Of a stretch of 64,000 nt of DNA, positions 43,937 to 52,488 are shown in pieces. The position numbers and the translations under genes are program-made. The stretch is from Pseudomonas lactis (GTDB lineage: Bacteria > Pseudomonadota > Gammaproteobacteria > Pseudomonadales > Pseudomonadaceae). Location: the NCBI RefSeq assembly GCF_001439845.1, contig NZ_JYLO01000018.1, forward strand, positions 1-64,000, written 5' to 3'. The number at the start of each line of letters is the position of its first letter. The stretch's first letter is position 1. The notes beneath the pieces were generated by a model. It was given only the letters and a program-made list of their open reading frames with translations. It was not told the origin of the DNA and ran no database searches.

Positions 43937-44887
43937 ATGAAATTCGATACGGCCTACAGCGTGAGTCTCGACGACAAAGTGTCGATCTACGACGTACGAG
44001 ACCTGAATTTCGACGAAAGCACCGGCTTCGATTCCGACAAGGACAGCTTCCTGTGCCCCAACGACGCCTGCCGCGCGGCCTTCGATAGCACCAATGCGTT
44101 GAGCACTTTCAACGCCAAGAACGTCAACTACCAGCGCACGCCGCACTTCAAGAACAAACCCGGCACTCGGCATATCGATGGCTGCCGCTATGCCGGCAGC
44201 CATAAATCGGCGACGGGTGAAAGTGATGACGAGCGTGAGGAAAATTTCCCATCGGAATTTGTGCTGACGCGGCGACTGTATGAGCCTAAAACGCCGGTAG
44301 TCGGCAACGATGCAAGCGCCCTGCAGGAACCGACGAAAGCGCCTGCAAACCGCACTACGACATCCTCTGGCAGTAATGACACAACCCCGGACAAAACCAG
44401 CGTATTCGCACACCCGGTGGAGTGCTACGTGTCCAACATCGATGACAAGGACAAGCTCAAGGCAATGCCCCTGAAGATCGGTGAGCACACGGCGACCTAC
44501 TGGGCATTCTTCAAGAAGATCGAATACCTGCAAGACAACCAGGGTTTGATTTACTGGGGCAAGATCAAGGCCATCAAGGACTACACCAGCAGCTTTCGCA
44601 TCGACTTCGAGAAGAAGGTGTGGCTCGACAAAAAGCCTTATTCGGTGAACGTCTACCTGAGCAAAAAGCTCATCGAAAACTACCGCAAACGCACGGCATT
44701 CCTGGAGCAGATCAAGGCGGCGGCCAGCAGTGAACGGCCGCTGTATTGCTTTTTCTATGGCGTCACACCGCAGCTTATGCAGGTGCCCAGTAAGAAAAAC
44801 CCCGAGCAAACGTTCGGGGTATTCAGCGCCAGGATCGAGAACCTGGACCACCTGATTATTCGTGAGGCGCCAGGGCTGGAATCATAA
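43937..44887 (+). CDS. Hypothetical protein with N-terminal treble-clef-like zinc motif
   Basis: A 316-residue soluble protein I do not recognise. Residues 38-85 hold FLCPNDACRAAFDS, then PHFKNKPGTRHIDGCRYAG: a C-x4-C ... H ... H-x3-C pattern like the zinc ribbons that open CoiA-like and other nuclease-related proteins. Residues 90-155 are a low-complexity Ser/Thr/Asp linker. Residues 155-316 form a second mixed alpha/beta domain (HPVECYVSNIDDKDKLKAMP, YWAFFKKIEYLQ, LYCFFYGVTPQ, IENLDHLIIREAP). No membrane segment or signal. It stands alone between the MFS gene and the SOS-box regulator. Confidence 0.7.
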   Translation: MKFDTAYSVSLDDKVSIYDVRDLNFDESTGFDSDKDSFLCPNDACRAAFDSTNALSTFNAKNVNYQRTPHFKNKPGTRHIDGCRYAGSHKSATGESDDEREENFPSEFVLTRRLYEPKTPVVGNDASALQEPTKAPANRTTTSSGSNDTTPDKTSVFAHPVECYVSNIDDKDKLKAMPLKIGEHTATYWAFFKKIEYLQDNQGLIYWGKIKAIKDYTSSFRIDFEKKVWLDKKPYSVNVYLSKKLIENYRKRTAFLEQIKAAASSERPLYCFFYGVTPQLMQVPSKKNPEQTFGVFSARIENLDHLIIREAPGLES

Positions 44888-44921
44888 GGGGCTGCAATGC
44901 CAATGGATGAGCGGTAGAAAC

Positions 44922-44941
44922 AACTGTACAAAAAAACAGTA
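44922..44941 (+). promoter_or_regulatory. LexA (SOS) box overlapping a promoter
   Basis: AACTGTACAAAAAAACAGTA fits the LexA consensus CTGT-N8-ACAG exactly, with the flanking TA on the right. A -10-like TATAGT begins at 44940, so LexA bound here would block transcription of the gene starting at 44978. Confidence 0.8.
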
Positions 44942-44977
44942 TAGTTGCACCTCCCCTGTCGAACCTGGAGAAACCCC

Positions 44978-45334
44978 ATGTCCTCTCTGGCAATGAGTTC
45001 TTTCGTAGAACAACAGATCGTCCTGCATCAATTCACCGCCAAACACTGCGCGCAGGCGCGCGTCATGCTGGGCTGGAGCCGCGAAGAGCTGGCTCGCCAG
45101 GCTGGCGTGGCGGTGCAAACAATTGAGCAATTGGAAGGCCACGGTGACGTGGACGATGAAACCCGTTTGATCCTGGCGTTTCGCCTGGAGGCCGAAGGGC
45201 TGGTGTTTTTCCCGGGGTTCGCACCGGGGTGGGGAATGAGTGCGCGCCGGTTTGATACCCCGGCGGCGCAACCTTCTGTGCAAGGCCTCATTTCTCAATT
45301 GATGGGTTCAACAGTGGCAACCAGCAGAGGCTGA
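44978..45334 (+). CDS. XRE-type HTH regulator, probably SOS-controlled
   Basis: A 118-residue protein with one Cro/CI helix-turn-helix (AKHCAQARVMLGWSREELARQAGVAVQTIEQLEG, about 21-55). The part after it (ILAFRLEAEGLVFFPGFAPGWGMSARRFD) resembles the tails of small XRE proteins whose DNA-binding domain sits next to a short effector end. GGAG lies 7 bases before the ATG. The promoter carries a LexA box. Its targets are unknown; with no phage genes nearby it is not an obvious prophage repressor. Confidence 0.78.
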   Translation: MSSLAMSSFVEQQIVLHQFTAKHCAQARVMLGWSREELARQAGVAVQTIEQLEGHGDVDDETRLILAFRLEAEGLVFFPGFAPGWGMSARRFDTPAAQPSVQGLISQLMGSTVATSRG

Positions 45335-45341
45335 CTCAAAT

Positions 45342-46877
45342 TCAGCCGTTGGTGGCCTCAACCGTTTTATCTGGACTGGCTGGTGTTTGCGTAGAAGGAA
45401 TACCCGGGAGAAAAGCCGGTTTTTGAATGGCCTGCGAGGCTTGTTCATAACCATAGGCAACTGCCAGCAAAGTGGCTTCACTGTTGCCGCAGCCATATAA
45501 GTAAAGTGCCGTGGGCATGCCTTCCTCGTCCATGCCTGACGGAACGGATATACCTGGGTACCCGGCCGCCGCACTGTAAAAATAATTGTGGGACAGAAAG
45601 TTCGACACCATGGCGTCGAGCTTGTGCTCCTTTATGGGGTCATCAATGGTTTTCTGAAATACAGGAAGAATCGCTTCCCACAACGCTTCGCGTTTTTCCG
45701 GGGTGGTCTCCAGGTCATTGATCATTTCCAGCAGTTTCTGGTCAGGCTCACCAGATTTCTGTGTGCGTTTGATAAAAGCAACCAGCTCAGAAAGTGACTT
45801 GACCGGCAAACCTTCTCGCCCAGCCAAATAGTCTTCCAGTTGTTGCTTGACCTCCGAGAACATCGCCTCGTTATAGCCCTCATAGGCTTCGTCGGGGACA
45901 CCGGCGTCCAACCGCTCTAAGGGCACCAGAATCGCCCCTTGGGCCTTCATCACTTCGAGCGCCGCCTCATAGTGCTTGCGGTCTGCAAGCTTGGCCGGGT
46001 CCTTGGCCTCCTCTGCGGACAACTCAGGCAAAGGGGTGTAGCCAATTCGCTTGCCCTTCAAGGCATCAGCGTGCAGGCCCTCGGTGTAGACGTTGGTCTC
46101 GGTCATTGCGTTAAGCGCTTCTGCCGCATCACAGATATTGCGGGTGAAGGTCCCCACCGCATCCATGCGGGTGCTGGTCATGACGCCTTCGGTGCTGACC
46201 AGGCCCGTCGTGGTTTTCAGGCCAAACACACCGTTGTAGGCTGCGGGGCTGATGATCGATCCGTTGGTTTCCAGCCCTAACGCCACCGGCACATGCCCCT
46301 GGGCCACCGCCACCGCCGAGCCTGAACTCGAGCCCGCCACCGGCCCTCCGAGTCGATGAGGGTTCAACGTCTGGCCACCTCGGGAACTCCAGCCATCGGC
46401 CGGTGATAGTGAGCGAAAGTTGGACAGCTCACTCATATTGGTTTTGCCTACAATCACCACTCCGGCTTTCAGCAAATTGTCGACGACCTTGGCGTTTTTA
46501 CTGGCCGGCGCGCCCACCAAGGCCTTTGAGCCTGCGCTGGTCTGCATGCGGTCGTTGGTTTCAAAGACATCCTTCAGCGCTATCGGCACGCCATGCAAAT
46601 GCCCGCGAACACGGCCATCGGCACGTTCCTGATCGCGGGCTTTCGCCTCTCGCATGGCATCCGGGTTGGTTTCCAAAAACGCATTGCCGCCCTGTAGTCC
46701 ACGATCAATATTGGCAATTTGCTTGAGCGAGTCCTTCAACAGTGACTCTGAGGTGACACCACCTCCTTGGGCCATCTCCACTGACATCTGGCAGGCACTT
46801 TTGAAACCTTGCACAGGGTTTGAAAGCTCCTGAAGCAGGCCTGTCGCCCATCCACCTGCCGAAACTGGTCCGATCAT
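45342..46877 (-). CDS. Amidase-signature family hydrolase
   Basis: A 511-residue amidase of the Ser-cisSer-Lys class. Catalytic lysine in GVPIALKDVFETN (about K102), cis-serine in GPVAGSSSGSAVAVAQG (about S183) and nucleophile in GLETNGSIISPAAYNG (about S207). The C-terminal part has DAMVSNFLSHNYFYSAAAGYPGISVPSG and LYLYGCGNSEATLLAVAYGYEQAS. No signal peptide. The substrate is unknown. Start MIGPVSAGG chosen over an 18-residue longer frame; GAGGGGCACTTC precedes it. The gene just upstream encodes a protein homologous to this C-terminal half only. Confidence 0.85.
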   Translation of the reverse strand: MIGPVSAGGWATGLLQELSNPVQGFKSACQMSVEMAQGGGVTSESLLKDSLKQIANIDRGLQGGNAFLETNPDAMREAKARDQERADGRVRGHLHGVPIALKDVFETNDRMQTSAGSKALVGAPASKNAKVVDNLLKAGVVIVGKTNMSELSNFRSLSPADGWSSRGGQTLNPHRLGGPVAGSSSGSAVAVAQGHVPVALGLETNGSIISPAAYNGVFGLKTTTGLVSTEGVMTSTRMDAVGTFTRNICDAAEALNAMTETNVYTEGLHADALKGKRIGYTPLPELSAEEAKDPAKLADRKHYEAALEVMKAQGAILVPLERLDAGVPDEAYEGYNEAMFSEVKQQLEDYLAGREGLPVKSLSELVAFIKRTQKSGEPDQKLLEMINDLETTPEKREALWEAILPVFQKTIDDPIKEHKLDAMVSNFLSHNYFYSAAAGYPGISVPSGMDEEGMPTALYLYGCGNSEATLLAVAYGYEQASQAIQKPAFLPGIPSTQTPASPDKTVEATNG

Positions 46878-47021
46878 GAAGTGCCCCTCTGTTTGACTGA
46901 GTGTGATCGCTATCTGCCGATAACGCCGCACCAGTCTAAGAGCCGATACCCCACTGTTATTTCAGGCGAATCTTGTCACCGCGTCCTACCCTTCCCAGCC
47001 CGGTGTAGGCATCTATACCAT

Positions 47022-47714
47022 CTATGGCCGCAGCACGCGGTAAGCGCGCGCCAGTGCCGCCAAACGATCACCTGCCCAGCGCGCACCGTAAAACCAGACT
47101 CGGGAGCCATCCTCCAGGGTTTCACACACAGAGGGGTATCCGCCTCTTATGGCATGATGAAAGGCGGCGTGGGGATCCTCCGACACCAGGGCATCCAGGC
47201 GAAGACCTGCCACCAGTTCATCGATTTCACGACAGGCCTGCTGACTGTCGCCACTGCGCTGCATGTCCACCGCTACCCATTGCACACCGACGTGACGCAG
47301 GGTGTCGAAGACCCGATGCAAAGCCGCGCTGCGCTCAACCAGCTCAACCTGATTGCCCTGCACATAGCGCTCTGCATAGCCGATCCGATAGCCCGTCAAC
47401 GCCTGCGTGGCGGTGAACGTGGTGTTATTCAATACTAGCGGTACTTCGACCATCACCGGTTCAGTAGGGTCCACACCGCTGATGGCGACAAGTGATAGCG
47501 CGGGGTCACGCACTGGCCGTATATGGGGCGCCAGGGCGCTATAACCAGGGACGAGCGTGACGCCCGCAGCCTGTTCGGCGCCAAAGACAATAGAAGTGGG
47601 TGCTGCATGGGGTGGTGAAGCGGGCAAGTCGGCGGCGTTTATTGGCGCGGGCAGTGGCTGGGCTGGGGCACAAGGCAACCCCATTCTCCAAAGCTTCTTA
47701 CAGTGGCTGTCCAT
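47022..47714 (-). CDS. Amidase-like C-terminal domain protein lacking catalytic residues
   Basis: A 230-residue protein with a strong ribosome site (GGGAGGAC, 8 bases before ATG). After a Pro/Ala-rich N-terminal region, residues about 125-230 align with the C-terminal half of the neighbouring amidase: GYRIGYAERYV with GKRIGYTPLPEL, LRHVGVQWVAVD with MKAQGAILVPLE, and LDALVSEDPHAAFHHAIRGGYPS with the DAMVSNFLSHNYFYSAAAGYPG segment, then ARWAGDRLAALARAYRV with GNSEATLLAVAYGYEQ. The Lys and both Ser of the triad lie in the missing N-terminal half. It precedes the amidase by 144 bases on the same strand. It may be a regulatory partner or a decaying paralogue. Confidence 0.68.
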   Translation of the reverse strand: MDSHCKKLWRMGLPCAPAQPLPAPINAADLPASPPHAAPTSIVFGAEQAAGVTLVPGYSALAPHIRPVRDPALSLVAISGVDPTEPVMVEVPLVLNNTTFTATQALTGYRIGYAERYVQGNQVELVERSAALHRVFDTLRHVGVQWVAVDMQRSGDSQQACREIDELVAGLRLDALVSEDPHAAFHHAIRGGYPSVCETLEDGSRVWFYGARWAGDRLAALARAYRVLRP

Positions 47715-47824
47715 CGAAACGTCCTCCCGGAGATAAAATTCCCGCGGGATCATCGCACTCTCATTTGGCGTTTGTCGCAGAGCTGAAATCCGCTGAAAAA
47801 CTCTTTTCCAAGCGGGTTTTCGGC

Positions 47825-48883
47825 TCAGCCTGCTGCGTGTTCGTTGACCGATTGAGGTTCCACTTCCAGCCACCAGGCATGCCCACGCTCAGGCTGGTTC
47901 AAGCGAAAAGCCTGGCCCATCGCCGGAGTGGTGATCGAAACATTGCGCTCCCAGGCCAGGGCCATGATGCGGTCGAAGGGCTCATGCCAGGCGTGGAAGG
48001 CCAGGTCGAAGGTGCCATTGTGAATCGGCAACAGCCAGCGCCCTTTCAGATCGATATGCGCCTGCAGTGTTTGCTCCGGCTGCATGTGCACATGAGGCCA
48101 CTCGACATTGTAAGCGCCGGTTTCCATCAGGGTCAGGTCAAACGGCCCGTACTGCTCGCCGATGCGTTTGAAACCGTCGAAATAGCCGGTGTCGCCGCTG
48201 AAGAAGATACGTCGCGTGTCGTCGATCATCACCCAGGAGCACCATAGGGTCTGGTTGCCATCAAACAGGCCGCGCCCGGAAAAGTGCTGGGCCGGCGTGC
48301 AGACAAAACGAACACCATCGACCTCGGTGCCCTTCCACCACTCCAACTGGCGGACTTTGCTGGCGTCTACGCCCCATTTGACCAGCGTGTCGCCCACGCC
48401 CAGGGGCGCCAGGAAGTAGCGGGTCTTTTCGGCCAATTGGACCACCGCTTTGCGGTCGAGATGGTCGTAATGATTGTGGGAAAGGATCACCGCTTCCAGC
48501 GCTGGCAGCTCTTCAAGGCTGATCGGCGGCTGATGAAAACGCTTGGGGCCGGCCCAACGCAATGGCGAGGCGCGTTCGGCAAACACCGGGTCAGTGACCC
48601 AGAATTTACCGCGCATTTTCAGCAGCACGGTTGAATGGCCCAGGCGATACACGCTGTGATCAGGTGCGGCCAATAACTGCTCGCGAGTCAGTGGCTGTAC
48701 CGGAATCTGCCCCACCGGCCGGGTGGTGCGCGGTTTGTTGAACAGCATGTTCCAGAAAATACGCAGGGTCTTGCCCAAGCCACCGTGTTGCACCGGGGCG
48801 TCGTTGCTGAAGTGCCCCAAGTCCTGCTCGGCAGGCTTGGGCGCCGAGGGCGCAGGGTCGAGACGGGTTGAAATAGTGGCCAT
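47825..48883 (-). CDS. MBL-fold metallohydrolase (UlaG/NAPE-PLD-like)
   Basis: A 352-residue metallo-beta-lactamase-fold enzyme. Metal motif HNHYDHLD (about 135-142), later His in TPAQHFSGRG and Asp in FFSGDTGYF, final His in LLPIHNGTFDLA. The WAGPKRFHQPPISLEELP segment is typical of the family with N-acylphosphatidylethanolamine phospholipase D and lipid-related hydrolases. It is divergent from a TetR gene and shares two palindromic operators with it, so it is the probable target of that repressor. Confidence 0.88.
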   Translation of the reverse strand: MATISTRLDPAPSAPKPAEQDLGHFSNDAPVQHGGLGKTLRIFWNMLFNKPRTTRPVGQIPVQPLTREQLLAAPDHSVYRLGHSTVLLKMRGKFWVTDPVFAERASPLRWAGPKRFHQPPISLEELPALEAVILSHNHYDHLDRKAVVQLAEKTRYFLAPLGVGDTLVKWGVDASKVRQLEWWKGTEVDGVRFVCTPAQHFSGRGLFDGNQTLWCSWVMIDDTRRIFFSGDTGYFDGFKRIGEQYGPFDLTLMETGAYNVEWPHVHMQPEQTLQAHIDLKGRWLLPIHNGTFDLAFHAWHEPFDRIMALAWERNVSITTPAMGQAFRLNQPERGHAWWLEVEPQSVNEHAAG

Positions 48884-48915
48884 GACGAAGTGACTCCTGC
48901 GGTCCGCTCAAGTAT

Positions 48916-48931
48916 TACACTGCACAGTGTA
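48916..48931. promoter_or_regulatory. Palindromic operator O1 (MBL/TetR)
   Basis: TACACTGCACAGTGTA: two perfectly inverted 7-base arms around CA. It lies 33 bases upstream of the MBL gene start. Confidence 0.75.
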
Positions 48932-48962
48932 GTTTCTAGATTGCAACAAAATCCGGAGCAAG

Positions 48963-48978
48963 TAAACTGCCCGGTGTA
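48963..48978. promoter_or_regulatory. Palindromic operator O2 (MBL/TetR)
   Basis: TAAACTGCCCGGTGTA has the same 16-base layout as O1, with two arm mismatches. It lies 19 bases before the TetR start, giving one site per promoter. Confidence 0.65.
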
Positions 48979-48996
48979 ATTTCATTGTTGAGTCGA

Positions 48997-49635
48997 ATGC
49001 CTTCCATGACTGCCCCCAAACGCCTCACCGAGCGTAAACGCGAAGCCATCGTGGCGGCGGCGATTGCCGAATTTCGCGAGAACGGCTTCGAGGTCACCAG
49101 CATGGACAAAATCGCCGCCACTGCGGGCGTTTCCAAGCGCACGGTGTACAACCACTTTCCTAGTAAAGAAGAACTGTTCGCCGAGATCCTCCACCAGTTG
49201 TGGGCCAGCAGCGTTGCCCAACTGGACGTGATCTACACCAGCGACCGCCCGCTGCGCGACCAACTGCGCACGTTGCTGGAAGCGAAAATGCAGATGATGT
49301 CGGACGCCAACTTCCTCGACCTGGCACGCGTGGCCATTGCTGCCACCATCCATTCGCCGGAGCGCGCGCAAGACATGGTCAACCGCCTCAGTGCGCGGGA
49401 AGAAGGCTTTACCCAATGGGTACGCGCCGCTCAGGAAGACGGCCGCCTCACCTGCACCGACCCGGCGTTCGCCGCCCATCAGATCCAAAGCCTGCTCAAG
49501 GCCTTTGCGTTCTGGCCGCAAATCACCCTCGGCCAGCCCACCCTCGACCTTGCCGCACAGGCCCACGTCATCGAATCGGCCATCGACCTGTTCCTCGCCG
49601 GTTACGAAGTCAGCACGCAGCGCCCGCCCCAGTAA
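48997..49635 (+). CDS. TetR/AcrR-family repressor
   Basis: A 212-residue regulator; the HTH domain is KREAIVAAAIAEFRENGFEV, then TSMDKIAATAGVSKRTVYNHFPSKEELF (about 13-62). The ligand-binding domain follows, with an AefR-like C-terminal part (FLDLARVAIAATIHSPERAQ). Start could be ATG 48997 or 49006; an earlier TTG is less likely. Divergent from the MBL hydrolase, with operators O1 and O2 between them. Confidence 0.88.
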   Translation: MPSMTAPKRLTERKREAIVAAAIAEFRENGFEVTSMDKIAATAGVSKRTVYNHFPSKEELFAEILHQLWASSVAQLDVIYTSDRPLRDQLRTLLEAKMQMMSDANFLDLARVAIAATIHSPERAQDMVNRLSAREEGFTQWVRAAQEDGRLTCTDPAFAAHQIQSLLKAFAFWPQITLGQPTLDLAAQAHVIESAIDLFLAGYEVSTQRPPQ

Positions 49636-49822
49636 CCCCTGTTGCAGGCGCGACATTTAAGGTCGTTTCTGGCGCTTTTACCCGCTGTTTTGCGCAAATG
49701 GCCTGGAAGGACACTGATTATTCCCACGCGAATAATCGACAATTCACCTTTCTTATCCGACCACCGGCTCTGCCCGTTGACGCGTGCTGTTGCACCCGCA
49801 AAAAAAGTTGACCCAGGACACT

Positions 49823-50890
49823 ATGGAAAACAGACGAGGCAAAGGGCTTTCATTTGCCAGGCGAATCTACACGCCAAGGATTATCGGCCTGGGTATCGGC
49901 AGCATCAGCGTGATCGGGGCGTTGTATCCCTTGTCGATGCCCGGTTGGGTCTGGGCGTTGCTGTTGTTCAACGGCATTGCCTGGCCGCACGTGGCGTACC
50001 TGATTTCCACCCGCTCGCCGTTTCCCTACCAGGCCGAACAACGCAACCTGCTGTATGACTCATTGCTGGGCGGATTCTGGGCCGCAGCCACTCAGTTTTC
50101 GCCACTGACAGCGGTGACCATTCTGTCGATGATGGCCATGAACAACGTCGCAGCCGGTGGCAAACGCCTGTTCCTGCGCGGGTTGCTGGCACAGGCGGCC
50201 GGTATCGCGGTGGCCTGGGGCCTGTTCGACGTCAAGTTCGACCCCAGCGTCAGCCTCACCGAGGTCTACACCTGCCTGCCGATGCTGACGCTCTACCCGA
50301 TGGCCATCGGCATGGTCTGTTACCAGTTAGCGATCAAACTGTCGGAACACAAACGCGCCCTCAGCGCCCTGAGCCGCGTCGACAGCCTTACCGGCCTGCT
50401 CAACCATGGTTCGTGGAAAGACCTGCTGAACATCAAGTTTCACAAGTGCCAGCAGCAACAAGGCCAAGCGACCATTGCCTTGATCGATATCGACCACTTC
50501 AAGCACATCAATGACGTACATGGCCACACCGTCGGTGACGCGGTTCTGCTCCAGTTGAGCCAGGCGCTGCGCGAACACTTGCGCGAAGAAGACCTGGCCG
50601 GCCGCTACGGCGGCGATGAATTCAGTGTGATTCTGCCGAAAATGCCGCTGCACGCCGCTGCGCAGGTGATGGAACATCTACGCGAAACCTTCAGCGGCTA
50701 TCGTCATGCGCAGATCCCGGACCTGCGCGTGAGCCTGAGCATTGGCCTGGCGGATTTCCACCCGTCGTTCAAGGACGCGGTCATGTGGCTCGATGCGGCG
50801 GATCGCGCGTTGTACACCGCCAAAAACAGCGGCCGCAACCGCGTCAAGATCAGCGAATGCACGGCCGTTCATTCAGCCTCAGTTGTCTGA
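49823..50890 (+). CDS. Diguanylate cyclase with MASE2 membrane sensor
   Basis: A 355-residue c-di-GMP synthase. The N-terminal MASE2-type domain has about five membrane helices (residues 15-170, IYTPRIIGLGIGSISVIGALYPL). The GGDEF domain is at about 190-345, with RYGGDEFSVILP intact and an inhibitory I-site REED exactly five residues before GGDEF, so feedback by c-di-GMP is expected. It is the AdrA/DgcC architecture. AGGA precedes ATG 49823. The next gene downstream is a BdlA-like receptor. Confidence 0.92.
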   Translation: MENRRGKGLSFARRIYTPRIIGLGIGSISVIGALYPLSMPGWVWALLLFNGIAWPHVAYLISTRSPFPYQAEQRNLLYDSLLGGFWAAATQFSPLTAVTILSMMAMNNVAAGGKRLFLRGLLAQAAGIAVAWGLFDVKFDPSVSLTEVYTCLPMLTLYPMAIGMVCYQLAIKLSEHKRALSALSRVDSLTGLLNHGSWKDLLNIKFHKCQQQQGQATIALIDIDHFKHINDVHGHTVGDAVLLQLSQALREHLREEDLAGRYGGDEFSVILPKMPLHAAAQVMEHLRETFSGYRHAQIPDLRVSLSIGLADFHPSFKDAVMWLDAADRALYTAKNSGRNRVKISECTAVHSASVV

Positions 50891-51143
50891 TGACACCTCG
50901 TCCGAATCTTGCTCCGCCCACCTGCTGCAATAGCATAATGCCGCCATTGGTCGCCTGGCCAAAATAGTCCTGCCTGATGGGCGAACTTCCAGGCCGATTG
51001 ATCACTCTGAGACCGTTGTTCCACCCCCTCTGTCAGCATCAGGAAGCTGGCAATGAGCAAGTCAACCGTAAGGCCAGGGGCCCTACGGGGTCAGGCGCAA
51101 ATACATGGACCCCGCATACGCTTGCATGCCCGAGCCCTCCACC

Positions 51144-52463
51144 ATGCTATTTCACGCTCACAAGAAAACCATCAGTACCCTGCAACACAGCCTTGCCCAA
51201 CAGACCAGCCTGCTGGACGCCATCGAGCGCTCCATGGCCGTGATCGAATTCGACCTGCAAGGCACCGTGCTGCGCGCCAATGACAACTTCTTCAAGACCA
51301 TGGGCTACCGCGCCGAACAGATCCTGGGCCAGCCCCATCGGATGTTCTGTACCCCGGCGTTCGCCCGCAGCGCGGATTACAACCAGCTGTGGACACACCT
51401 GCGCAACGGCCAATTCCAGTCGGGCACCTTTGAACGAGTAGGCGCCAACGGTGCCTCGGTGTGGCTGGAAGCCAGCTATAACCCGGTACGGGATGAAGCG
51501 GGGAACGTGATCAAAGTGGTGAAATACGCCATGGACGTCACCCCGCGCCTGCAGGCCGAAAGTGAAGCCAACGCCAAGCTCGAAGCCATCGACCGCGCCA
51601 TGGCGATGATCGAGTTCAACCTCGACGGCACCATCATCACCGCCAACAGCAATTTCCTGCAGCGCATGGGCTACAGCCTGGCGCAGATTCAGGGCAAGCA
51701 TCACCGCCTGTTCTGCACACCGGAGCTGGCCAATAGTGCAGCCTACAGCGAGTTCTGGAAGCGCTTGAATCAGGGCGAGCTGTTCAATGGCCAGTTCGAG
51801 CGGGTGGATAAACACGGCCAGGTGGTGTGGCTGGAAGCCAACTACAACCCGGTGTACGACGCCAGCGGGCGCCTGTGCAAAGTGGTGAAGTTCGCCTCGG
51901 ACGTCACCGCCCGCGTGCTACAGCATGCCGCTGACGCACAGAGCGCCGCCCAGGCTTATCACCTGTCGTTGAACACCCAGGAGATGGCTGAAAAAGGCGC
52001 CGAGGTGATTCAGAAAACCGCCACCGGCATGCGCGACATTGCCGTGGATATCGACGCCTCTTCGCAACTGATCGCCAAGCTGGGCGAGCGCTCGCAACAG
52101 ATCACCGCCATCGTCAACACCATTCGCGGCATCGCCGACCAGACCAACCTGCTGGCCCTCAACGCCGCCATCGAAGCCGCCCGCGCCGGCGAGCAGGGCC
52201 GTGGCTTTGCCGTGGTGGCCGATGAAGTGCGGCAACTGGCGGCGCGCACCAGCGGCTCCACCGCCGAAATCTCCGGCATGATCGCCATGATCCAGGACGA
52301 AACCCGCCAAGCCATCGACAGCATGGACGCCACCCGCGACCGCGCCGCCCAGGGTGTGGAACTGGCCAACCAGGCCGGCACGGTGATCCTGCAAATTCGC
52401 GAAGGCACCGGCGAGGCGGTACAGGCGGTGAGCGCGTTTGCAAACGAGCGAGGTAATCGCTGA
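51144..52463 (+). CDS. PAS-PAS-MCP soluble receptor, BdlA-like
   Basis: A 439-residue cytoplasmic protein with two tandem PAS domains (about 30-135 and 150-257) and a methyl-accepting signalling domain (about 265-439) containing the hairpin tip GIADQTNLLALNAAIEAARAGEQGRGFAVVADEVRQL. No membrane segment. PAS-PAS-MCP without helices is the layout of BdlA, the biofilm-dispersion regulator of P. aeruginosa. The start is uncertain: ATG 51105, 51126 or 51144; MLFHAHKKTISTLQHS was chosen because it gives the usual length. It lies 253 bases after the diguanylate cyclase on the same strand. Confidence 0.85.
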   Translation: MLFHAHKKTISTLQHSLAQQTSLLDAIERSMAVIEFDLQGTVLRANDNFFKTMGYRAEQILGQPHRMFCTPAFARSADYNQLWTHLRNGQFQSGTFERVGANGASVWLEASYNPVRDEAGNVIKVVKYAMDVTPRLQAESEANAKLEAIDRAMAMIEFNLDGTIITANSNFLQRMGYSLAQIQGKHHRLFCTPELANSAAYSEFWKRLNQGELFNGQFERVDKHGQVVWLEANYNPVYDASGRLCKVVKFASDVTARVLQHAADAQSAAQAYHLSLNTQEMAEKGAEVIQKTATGMRDIAVDIDASSQLIAKLGERSQQITAIVNTIRGIADQTNLLALNAAIEAARAGEQGRGFAVVADEVRQLAARTSGSTAEISGMIAMIQDETRQAIDSMDATRDRAAQGVELANQAGTVILQIREGTGEAVQAVSAFANERGNR

Positions 52464-52488
52464 CCCATTGGCGCTGGCTGTCTGCAGG

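Noticed and set aside
44922..44941. Prophage repressor reading of the LexA box/XRE gene
   Set aside because: No integrase, structural or lysis genes lie within 20 kb on either side, so a prophage is not supported.
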